This document shows, in pieces, positions 1 to 5,267 of a stretch of DNA of 13,194 bases. The number at the start of each line of letters is the position of its first letter. The first letter of the stretch is position 1. The DNA lies in contig CAIZYV010000017.1 in the NCBI GenBank assembly GCA_903937325.1, forward strand, positions 1-13,194, given 5' to 3'. The stretch is from Candidatus Falkowiibacteriota bacterium. GTDB lineage: Bacteria; Patescibacteriota; Patescibacteriia; Patescibacteriales; UBA12465. The notes beneath the pieces are model-generated. The model searched no databases. It saw only the letters and a list, made by a program, of their open reading frames with translations, and was not told the DNA's origin. Both the position numbers and the translations under genes were made by a program.

Positions 1-22
1 TCTTTCATTATGTTTTTTGTAG

Positions 23-28
23 TATAAT
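23..28 (+). promoter_or_regulatory. possible -10 box upstream of recA
   Basis: A perfect TATAAT lies at 23-28. Sixteen to seventeen bases upstream I see no TTGACA-like hexamer, and the sequence runs out at the window edge, so the -35 cannot be judged. A second weak candidate (TATATT, 92-97) lies closer to the gene and also lacks a -35. If the first box is used, the recA leader would be about 125 bases when translation starts at 161. No LexA-type operator was recognised. Confidence 0.3.
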
Positions 29-160
29 ATCTCCGCTGCTACTTTATCTTTATTTCTTCTTTAAGTGGTGTTTAAAGATTAATTGCTAGACTATATTTAT
101 TAATAAATAATGCGCGTTTCCAGGCAGACGGGTAATCATCCGCGTTTGGGCGCTATATGT

Positions 161-1231
161 ATGTTGAAAGATAAAAAAACTACCCTTGAAAAAGAGGAAG
201 GTGCTAGCTCCGCTGCTCATGATAAGCGAATTGAAGCGGCCGCTAATGCCATGGAACAGATTAAAACAAAATTCGGTGATGGTGCAATTATGAAATTTGG
301 TGATGTGCGCAAAACTAACGTCGACGCTATTTCTACCGGTTGTTTATCTCTTGATTTAGCTTTTGGTATCGGTGGTGTTCCTCGCGGACGCGTTATTGAA
401 ATTTTTGGTCCTGAATCTTCTGGTAAAACAACCTTAGCTCAGCATATTGTGGCAGAAGTCCAAAAGCTTGGCGGTATTGCTGCTTTCGTTGACGCCGAGC
501 ACGCTCTCGATCCCGATTACGCCGCTAAAATCGGTGTTAATGTTAATGAATTATTAATTTCTCAGCCAGATTCCGGCGAACAAGCTTTGGAAATTGTGGA
601 GACACTGGTACGTTCTAATGCTGTTGATGTCGTTGTTGTCGATAGTGTGGCCGCCTTAGTTCCGCAAAAAGAAATTGAAGGCGATATGGGCGATCAGCAT
701 ATGGGTTTGCAGGCGCGTTTGATGAGCCAGGCTTTGCGCAAATTAACTGGCGTTATTGCTAAGACTAAAACAAGTGTTATTTTTATTAATCAGATTCGTC
801 ATAAGATCGGGGTATTTTTTGGTAATCCGGAAACGACGTCCGGTGGTAATGCTTTAAAATTTTATTGCTCTGTCCGTGTAGAAGTACGTCGAGCCGCTCA
901 GATTAAACAAGGTGAGAATATTATTGGTAATCGCGTTAAAGTGAAGATTGTGAAGAATAAAGTGGCCGCTCCTTTTAAGACTTGCGAATTCGATATTATG
1001 TATAATGAAGGAATTTCTGTTGCTGGTGATTTACTCGATGTTGGTACCGAATACGGCGTTATTAAAAAGAATGGTAATTCCTATGCTTTTGGCGATCTCA
1101 AACTTGGTGTTGGCCGTGAAAGTGCAAAAAAAATGATTAAGGAAGATAAAAAACTTTTAGCAGAGATCAGAAAAGCAATATTAAGTGAAGTTAAGAGTAA
1201 GACGATTGAAGCGCCTGCCGTTAAAAAATAA
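161..1231 (+). CDS. recA: RecA recombinase
   Basis: RecA forms ATP-dependent filaments on single-stranded DNA for strand exchange and repair. With the start at 161 the protein has 356 residues, close to the 353 of E. coli RecA. The sequence shows Walker [10 protein letters not shown] (83-91), Walker B VVVVDS (157-162), loop L1 around [10 protein letters not shown] (173-182) and loop L2 starting INQIRHKIG, with GNPETTSGG inside it (209-235). The MAW segment has His where E. coli has Met (RHKIG for RMKIG). The frame is open further up, to an ATG at 110, but the 17 residues added ([10 protein letters not shown]...) are not RecA-like, so I prefer 161; neither start has a Shine-Dalgarno. The C-terminal tail is lysine-rich rather than strongly acidic. 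pyrH follows 52 bases downstream on the same strand. Function is certain; only the start is open. Confidence 0.97.
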   Translation: MLKDKKTTLEKEEGASSAAHDKRIEAAANAMEQIKTKFGDGAIMKFGDVRKTNVDAISTGCLSLDLAFGIGGVPRGRVIEIFGPESSGKTTLAQHIVAEVQKLGGIAAFVDAEHALDPDYAAKIGVNVNELLISQPDSGEQALEIVETLVRSNAVDVVVVDSVAALVPQKEIEGDMGDQHMGLQARLMSQALRKLTGVIAKTKTSVIFINQIRHKIGVFFGNPETTSGGNALKFYCSVRVEVRRAAQIKQGENIIGNRVKVKIVKNKVAAPFKTCEFDIMYNEGISVAGDLLDVGTEYGVIKKNGNSYAFGDLKLGVGRESAKKMIKEDKKLLAEIRKAILSEVKSKTIEAPAVKK

Positions 1232-1248
1232 TATTTATCTGTTTTTCT

Positions 1249-1272
1249 CAGGCGCCCATCATCGGGCGCCTG
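1249..1272 (+). promoter_or_regulatory. GC-rich hairpin between recA and pyrH
   Basis: A perfect 9-bp inverted repeat, CAGGCGCCC and GGGCGCCTG, encloses a 6-base loop (ATCATC). It begins 17 bases after the recA stop and ends 11 bases before the pyrH ATG. No T-run follows it (TTATCTAATAT), so it is not a textbook intrinsic terminator. It could stabilise the recA message 3' end, attenuate read-through, or hinder ribosome access to pyrH. No separate pyrH promoter was found. Confidence 0.6.
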
Positions 1273-1283
1273 TTATCTAATAT

Positions 1284-1964
1284 ATGACCTATATCCTCTC
1301 TGTTGGCGGTTCTTTAATAGTTCCGGCCACCGGTATCGATACTACTTTTTTAAAAGCTTTTCGTCGTTTTGTGTTATCACGCTATGACGCTGGTGATCGT
1401 TTAGTTATTGTCGCCGGTGGTGGTGTGACTGCTCGCAAATATGTACAAGCGGCTTCAGCGGTAGAAAAAGTTCCAGAGGATGATCAGGACTGGCTCGGTA
1501 TTCATGCTACTAGGCTTAACGCTCATCTGGTGCGTACTTTATTACGCGATGTTGCTCATCCAGAAATAATTACTAATCCGACTAAAGTTTTGCATTCACG
1601 TTCGCGTGTTTTAGTTGCCGGTGGTTATCGTCCCGGCTGGTCGACCGATTATGTGGCCGTTCTTTTGGCGCAAAAATATAAAGCGAAGAAAGTAATTAAT
1701 CTTTCCAATATCGATTATGTATATGATCAAGACCCGCGCCTAAACCCTCAAGCTAAGATAATTAAAGAAATATCATGGGATAATTTTCGCCATCTCGTCG
1801 GTGATGAGTGGCGCCCGGGGATGAACGCGCCTTTTGATCCTATTGCTTCGCGTTTAGCTCAGTCTTTACACTTACAAGTTGCCGTCTTAAACGGCCACAA
1901 GCTTGCCAATGTCCAGAAGTTTTTGGATGGGAAGAAATTTAGTGGAACACTTATTAATAATTAA
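1284..1964 (+). CDS. pyrH: UMP kinase, archaeal type
   Basis: This enzyme phosphorylates UMP to UDP with ATP, in cytoplasmic pyrimidine synthesis. The 226-residue protein has the amino-acid-kinase fold signatures: N-terminal glycine loop SVGGSL (6-11), VAGGG (43-47), the UMP-site stretch DQDWLGIHATRLNAHL (67-82), WSTDYVAVLLA (119-129), NLSNIDYVYDQDPR (139-152) and a C-terminal GMNAPFDPIASRLA (179-192). The short N-terminus and the GIHATRLNA stretch match the archaeal-type UMP kinase subfamily rather than the usual bacterial hexameric PyrH of about 240 residues. It follows recA in the same direction, with the hairpin at 1249-1272 between them. The ATG at 1284 puts the glycine loop at the expected distance; there is no Shine-Dalgarno. 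Confidence 0.93.
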   Translation: MTYILSVGGSLIVPATGIDTTFLKAFRRFVLSRYDAGDRLVIVAGGGVTARKYVQAASAVEKVPEDDQDWLGIHATRLNAHLVRTLLRDVAHPEIITNPTKVLHSRSRVLVAGGYRPGWSTDYVAVLLAQKYKAKKVINLSNIDYVYDQDPRLNPQAKIIKEISWDNFRHLVGDEWRPGMNAPFDPIASRLAQSLHLQVAVLNGHKLANVQKFLDGKKFSGTLINN

Positions 1965-1985
1965 GCCTTGAAAAATAGAGAAGAT

Positions 1986-2023
1986 AAAAAAGAGCCCGCT
2001 ATTTTTAGCAGGCTCTTTTTTTT
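1986..2023. terminator. two-way terminator between pyrH and adk
   Basis: AAAAAAGAGCC (1986-1996) pairs with GGCTCTTTTTT (2011-2021), and GCT/AGC continues the stem to a 6-base loop. The stem has one C-A mismatch on the plus strand (1997/2010), which becomes a G-U wobble in minus-strand RNA, so it is fully paired for adk transcripts. T-runs flank both sides. It separates the convergent pyrH and adk genes. Confidence 0.9.
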
Positions 2024-2033
2024 ACGAGTATTT

Positions 2034-2597
2034 TTATTTTATTTGGTCGCTCAGGCGCCGGTAAACCTCTTCGATTTCTCCCTGGCCATCGACGCTGATC
2101 AGGCGTTTTTGGCTGGCATAGAAATCGAGTAATGGCTGAGTTTGTTGCTGATAAATAATTAGACGATTTTTAATCGTTTCTTGATTATCATCAGCGCGTC
2201 CGGTTGTTTGTCCGCGCAGAATTAAGCGCTTACTTAATTCTTCCGCGCTTACCTCCAGATTTAATATCAACGGGAGAGCCTTTGCGGCAAGGAGTACGTC
2301 TAAATAATTAGCTTGGCTGATGGTGCGAGGATAGCCATCAAAAATAAAACCGGCAACTTGGCCGCTATTTTCTACTTTATTTTTGATAATTTCATCGACA
2401 ATATTATCGTCGACTAATTCTCCTTTAGCCATCAAATCCTGTACTCTTTGGCCGATATTAGTTTGGCGGGAAACTTCTTCCCGCAAGAGCGCTCCTGTAG
2501 AGAGGTGTTTTAAATCAAGCGCATCCGCTATTCTCTGGGCTTGCGTGCCCTTACCTGCTCCCGGCGGTCCGAATATAATAAAATTACGCATAGACAT
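2034..2597 (-). CDS. adk: adenylate kinase, short-lid form
   Basis: Adenylate kinase converts ATP and AMP to two ADP. The 187-residue protein has the P-loop GPPGAGKGT (10-18), the AMP-site region LSTGALLREE (32-41), FDGYPRT (86-92) and a lid arginine segment RGQTTGRADDN (128-138). The lid is the short version: the ~30-residue insertion with zinc-binding cysteines found in many bacterial enzymes (about 214 residues) is absent. The first ATG (2597) gives MSMRNF; a second ATG two codons later (2591) gives the more typical MRNFIIFGPPG start, and either is possible without a Shine-Dalgarno. It lies 27 bases after tRNA-Lys on the same strand and is probably transcribed with it from the promoter at 2813-2841. 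Confidence 0.96.
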   Translation of the reverse strand: MSMRNFIIFGPPGAGKGTQAQRIADALDLKHLSTGALLREEVSRQTNIGQRVQDLMAKGELVDDNIVDEIIKNKVENSGQVAGFIFDGYPRTISQANYLDVLLAAKALPLILNLEVSAEELSKRLILRGQTTGRADDNQETIKNRLIIYQQQTQPLLDFYASQKRLISVDGQGEIEEVYRRLSDQIK

Positions 2598-2624
2598 TTA
2601 AATAATGAACAATTGATTCTTATG

Positions 2625-2697
2625 TGCGCCCAGAGGGATTTGAACCCACGACCGTCTCCTTAAGAGGGAGCTGCTCTACCAGCTGAGCTATAGGCGC
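2625..2697 (-). tRNA. tRNA-Lys(CTT)
   Basis: A 73-base cloverleaf. The acceptor stem is GCGCCTA/TGGGCGC with one wobble (6-67), the D stem is GCTC/GAGC, the anticodon loop is CTCTTAA with anticodon CTT at 2664-2662, and the T loop is TTCAAAT. CCA is not encoded (the 3' end reads A-CAT). Three weak spots are visible: U6-G67, G27-A43 at the top of the anticodon stem, and U50-U64 in the T stem. The identity bases still fit a working lysine tRNA. Confidence 0.9.
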
Positions 2698-2713
2698 TTA
2701 TTTATTTGTAGGG

Positions 2714-2787
2714 TGGCTGGGGAGGGGCTCGAACCCTCGACCTTAGCGTTATGAGTGCTACGCTCTAACCAGCTGAGCTACCCAGCC
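2714..2787 (-). tRNA. tRNA-Met(CAT), probably elongator
   Basis: A 74-base cloverleaf with a perfect acceptor stem GGCTGGG/CCCAGCC, D stem GCTC/GAGC, T arm GAGGG-TTCGAGC-CCCTC and anticodon loop CTCATAA (CAT at 2753-2751). The first acceptor pair is G1-C72 and the anticodon stem lacks the three consecutive G-C pairs of initiators, so it is not the initiator. Elongator Met is preferred, but Ile2, which reads ATA after lysidine modification, uses the same gene anticodon and cannot be excluded. The pair 31-39 is A-C. CCA is not encoded (A-CCC). Confidence 0.9.
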
Positions 2788-2812
2788 ATTATTTTTTCTC
2801 TGGCACAGGATA

Positions 2813-2841
2813 ATTATATTTATCTCGAGCCTAAGAGTCAA
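2813..2841 (-). promoter_or_regulatory. promoter for tRNA-Met, tRNA-Lys and adk
   Basis: On the minus strand TTGACT (2841-2836), a 17-base spacer and a perfect TATAAT (2818-2813). The expected start near 2806 gives a leader of about 19 bases before tRNA-Met. This is the strongest promoter in the window, as suits a tRNA operon. No terminator is seen before adk, so adk should be on the same transcript. Confidence 0.8.
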
Positions 2842-2864
2842 GACCTGGTTTGTACTTAAACTTG

Positions 2865-2938
2865 TGCTCCGGAGAGGACTTGAACCTCTAACCTTGTGGT
2901 CCGAAGCCACACACTCTATCCAATTGAGCTACCGGAGC
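2865..2938 (-). tRNA. tRNA-Arg(TCG)
   Basis: A 74-base cloverleaf with perfect acceptor (GCTCCGG/CCGGAGC), anticodon (TGTGG/CCACA) and T (AGAGG/CCTCT) stems. The D stem GCTC/GAGT has one G-U pair. The anticodon loop CTTCGGA gives TCG at 2904-2902, reading CGN arginine codons. CCA is not encoded (A-CAA). It lies 99 bases after hup on the same strand; I found no good promoter of its own, so it may depend on read-through from hup. Confidence 0.93.
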
Positions 2939-2986
2939 TTTTTTGCTTTGTCTATCGCTTTGTTCGATATTTGTTTGATAGGCACA

Positions 2987-3016
2987 AGGCTTGCCCGAAA
3001 GTCTTCGGGCAAGCCT
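2987..3016 (-). terminator. 13-bp perfect hairpin after hup
   Basis: AGGCTTGCCCGAA (2987-2999) and TTCGGGCAAGCCT (3004-3016) form a 13-bp perfect stem with a 4-base loop, starting 21 bases beyond the hup stop. Minus-strand RNA has no U-run after it (UGUGCCUAUC), so it may be a message-stabilising 3' end or a weak terminator that allows read-through to tRNA-Arg. Confidence 0.6.
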
Positions 3017-3037
3017 GATATAAGATTGTCAATTGTT

Positions 3038-3325
3038 TTAGCGTTTGCCCTTAAGCGCTTGTTTGAGATTGTAGCCAGTCTTGAATTTTGCTACTTTAAC
3101 GGCCGGAATCGTGATGCGTTCCTGAGGGTTTTGTGGATTAACGCCGCCGCGAGAATAGCGGACGCGTGAAAGGAAGGTGCCAAAACCGGTGATGGTGACT
3201 TCACGATCGTTTTTCAACTCTTCAATGATGGTGTCTGTTAAGACGTCCAGCATTTTTTCGGCTTGTTTTTTGTTTAAGCCTTCCACTTCGTGGTAGAGCT
3301 TGTCGATAAGTTGCGCTTTGTTCAT
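3038..3325 (-). CDS. hup: HU-family nucleoid DNA-binding protein
   Basis: HU is a small dimeric protein that bends and compacts DNA. With the ATG at 3325 it has 95 residues, the family size. It begins MNKAQLIDKL as HU proteins do, has the helical N-terminal half, then GFGTF (47-51), and the beta-arm region with VNPQNPQ (62-68) holding the DNA-intercalating proline, then KVAKFKTGYNLK near the end. The frame stays open upstream to a TTG at 3346, but those seven extra residues are not HU-like. It lies 46 bases after rny and is probably transcribed with it, or from a lone TATAAT at 3370-3365 just after the rny stop. Confidence 0.96.
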   Translation of the reverse strand: MNKAQLIDKLYHEVEGLNKKQAEKMLDVLTDTIIEELKNDREVTITGFGTFLSRVRYSRGGVNPQNPQERITIPAVKVAKFKTGYNLKQALKGKR

Positions 3326-3364
3326 AATATTTTGCGCCCGACCCAAGTAGGATCGGAGGCGTTA

Positions 3365-3370
3365 ATTATA
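3365..3370 (-). promoter_or_regulatory. possible -10 box for hup
   Basis: On the minus strand a perfect TATAAT lies one base beyond the rny stop codon. No -35 is seen 17 bases upstream (GGTAAT, within the rny 3' end). A start near 3358 would give hup a leader of about 33 bases. An inverted repeat CGCCCGA/TCGGGCG (3335-3341 and 3375-3381) spans the site and could fold in a longer rny-hup transcript. Weak evidence. Confidence 0.25.
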
Positions 3371-3371
3371 A

Positions 3372-4886
3372 TTATCGGGCGTATTCTATTACCCTGGTTT
3401 CTCTGATCACGTTGATCTTGATCTCTCCTGGGTATTTTAGCTCGCTTTCAATCTTTTTAGCAATATCTCTGGCTAAATTATGGGCGCTTAAGTCATCTAC
3501 TGTTTCCGGTTTAACGAATACGCGTACTTCGCGTCCGGCTTGAATAGCGTAAGCTTTTTCAATGCCGTCGAAACTAGTGGCTATTTTTTCTAATTCTTCT
3601 AAGCGCTGTATATAATTTTCATGGCTATCGCTGCGGGCCCCGGGACGAGCGGAGGAAATAGCATCGGCGACTTTAACAATTACAGAAATGAGAGTGGAAG
3701 GTTGATCGTCGTGATGGGTGGCGATTGGGGCAATTAGTTCGGGTGGTAGATTGAATTTTTTGGCGATATCCTGACCAATTTCAGTGTGGTTACCTTGGAT
3801 TTCATGATCGACAGCTTTGCCGATGTCGTGGAGTAGGCCACCCTTTTTTGCCAGCGTCACGTCTGCACCTAATTCTTCTGCGAGCATAGCAGCAAGATGA
3901 GCAACTTCGATTGAGTGACTTAAAGTATTTTGTCCGTAACTGGTGCGATATTTTAAGCGGCCAAGAATTTGGACAAGCTTCGGATCAAAGCCGGTCACGC
4001 CGACTTCATACATTGCTTCTTCTCCGGCCTTCTTAATGTCTACTGCTAATTCTTTTTTGGCCATTTCTACGGCGTCTTCAATTTTTGTAGGATGGATGCG
4101 GCCATCTTTTATTAAATAATCTAAAGTCTTTTTAGCGATATGGCGACGGATCAAAGAAAAGCCGGAAACGGTAATGGCATTTGGGGTATCGTCAACAATT
4201 ATTTCTACGCCGGTCATTTGCTCGATTGCCTTGATATTACGTCCTTCACGACCGATAATTCGGCCCTTCATTTCGTCATTTGGTAAATCGATTGTGGTAG
4301 TTGTCAGTTCAACAGTATAGGAAGAAACCATTCTTTGCATGGCTAGCGCCATAATATCCTTGGCTTTTTCTTGGAGATGATCATTGGCTCCGTCCTCAAG
4401 TTTTTTCATCCTGATAATTAAGTCCTCAGCTGATTTTTCTTCGATATCTTTCAAAAGCAAATCTTTAGCTTCCGTTTGACTTAATTTTGCCATCTCCTCT
4501 AATTTATTCAGTTGTTCATCTTTTATTCCCTTAATCCTTTCTTTAATTTCTTGGACTTCATTTACTTTATCGTACAATTTTTGCTGCTTTTCTTGAAGAT
4601 CTAATAATTTCTGGGAAAAAGAGGTTTCCCTTTGTTCTAATCGGCTTTGTAAGCCGTTTATTTCTTTGCGTCTCTGATTTTCTTCGACTTTAGCCTCATC
4701 AATAATTTTAATGGCCTTGTCTTGAGCTTTGAGTAATAATTCTTTTTCTTTGCTTTTTGCCTCGTTTAAGATTTTTTCAGCTTTATTCTGAGCATTGTCG
4801 GCTTGTTGTTTAGATCTTTTTTGATAAAACCAGGCGCCAATAAAAAAACCACCCACGGCAGCCACAGCGGCGATTATATATTCCAT
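3372..4886 (-). CDS. rny: ribonuclease Y
   Basis: RNase Y is a membrane-anchored endoribonuclease that starts mRNA decay. From the ATG at 4886 it has 504 residues (B. subtilis enzyme: 520). In order: one N-terminal membrane helix (about 2-20, MEYIIAAVAAVGGFF...), a long charged coiled coil (about 25-185), a KH RNA-binding domain with GRIIGREGRNIKAIE (208-222), and an HD hydrolase domain with SHSIEVAHLA (323-332), LLHDIGKA (351-358), ATHHDD (389-394) and VADAIS (406-411), which supply the metal-binding His and Asp residues. The frame extends to a TTG at 4934, but that codon would fall within about 6 bases of the predicted transcript start and adds residues before the membrane anchor, so the ATG is preferred. 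It shares the divergent region with infB. Confidence 0.97.
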   Translation of the reverse strand: MEYIIAAVAAVGGFFIGAWFYQKRSKQQADNAQNKAEKILNEAKSKEKELLLKAQDKAIKIIDEAKVEENQRRKEINGLQSRLEQRETSFSQKLLDLQEKQQKLYDKVNEVQEIKERIKGIKDEQLNKLEEMAKLSQTEAKDLLLKDIEEKSAEDLIIRMKKLEDGANDHLQEKAKDIMALAMQRMVSSYTVELTTTTIDLPNDEMKGRIIGREGRNIKAIEQMTGVEIIVDDTPNAITVSGFSLIRRHIAKKTLDYLIKDGRIHPTKIEDAVEMAKKELAVDIKKAGEEAMYEVGVTGFDPKLVQILGRLKYRTSYGQNTLSHSIEVAHLAAMLAEELGADVTLAKKGGLLHDIGKAVDHEIQGNHTEIGQDIAKKFNLPPELIAPIATHHDDQPSTLISVIVKVADAISSARPGARSDSHENYIQRLEELEKIATSFDGIEKAYAIQAGREVRVFVKPETVDDLSAHNLARDIAKKIESELKYPGEIKINVIRETRVIEYAR

Positions 4887-4946
4887 AAAAGTAAAGACCG
4901 AAGACAAGAAAGCAGGGTTATGGTGAAAAATCAAAATTTTCCTCTT

Positions 4947-4975
4947 ATATTAGGGGTTTTTGTGCTTTAAGTCAA
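4947..4975 (-). promoter_or_regulatory. rny promoter
   Basis: On the minus strand TTGACT (4975-4970), 17-base spacer, TAATAT (4952-4947). The expected start near 4940 gives a leader of about 54 bases to the ATG at 4886. It has exactly the same hexamers and spacing as the infB promoter on the other strand. Confidence 0.7.
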
Positions 4976-5113
4976 AATTGAGAAGAATTCGGGGAAACAT
5001 GTGCTTGGTGTGAAAATATAAGATAAAAATCGAAAACGGAAAAATGCTTATAAATACCGACTTTTAAGCCAGCATTGCAGCGCGCTTATCTTGAATTACG
5101 GTTAATTAATAAA

Positions 5114-5145
5114 TTGCTAAGTAATATTAGTAATTATCTTAGCAA
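5114..5145. repeat. inverted repeat upstream of infB promoter
   Basis: TTGCTAAG (5114-5121) and CTTAGCAA (5138-5145) form a perfect 8-bp stem; TAAT/ATTA can extend it inward past one bulged T. On the plus strand GTATTTTT follows, giving a terminator-like look, yet no plus-strand gene lies upstream. It could be a protein-binding site between the divergent promoters or a chance AT-rich palindrome. Confidence 0.4.
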
Positions 5146-5186
5146 GTATTTTTAGCTTTGTAAAGTAATTTTAGCTTCTTTTTCGG

Positions 5187-5215
5187 TTGACTAAATTTAA
5201 AAAATGAAGTAATAT
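5187..5215 (+). promoter_or_regulatory. infB promoter
   Basis: TTGACT (5187-5192), 17-base spacer, TAATAT (5210-5215). The expected start near 5222 gives a leader of about 45 bases before the infB ATG. It would drive infB and rbfA up to the terminator at 7638-7658. Confidence 0.7.
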
Positions 5216-5267
5216 TTAGAAATAATTAATCTAAAATCGCCTTAAATTAGGCCTTTGTCCAATTTTT

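Larger units (their letters stand above)
4935..5267. other. divergent intergenic region, rny and infB
   Basis: A 333-base AT-rich gap with no credible gene. It holds one promoter facing each way, at 4947-4975 for rny and 5187-5215 for infB, and a hairpin at 5114-5145. Between about 4980 and 5110 I see nothing further that I can support: no known RNA gene was recognised. The infB leader (about 45 bases) contains only a weak GCCT/AGGC inverted repeat and no Shine-Dalgarno. Confidence 0.8.

Noticed and set aside
110..160. Upstream ATG extending RecA by 17 residues
   Set aside because: The added residues do not resemble RecA N-termini and make the protein longer than usual; kept only as a possible alternative start.
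2714..2787. CAT tRNA as initiator tRNA
   Set aside because: It has a normal G1-C72 pair and lacks the run of G-C pairs in the anticodon stem typical of initiators.
3027..3032. TTGACA on the minus strand upstream of tRNA-Arg
   Set aside because: Seventeen bases on, the sequence is CCCGAA inside the hairpin arm, so there is no usable -10.
2864..3169. Plus-strand open frame of 101 codons
   Set aside because: It runs antisense across tRNA-Arg and the 3' half of hup, and its translation shows no family features.
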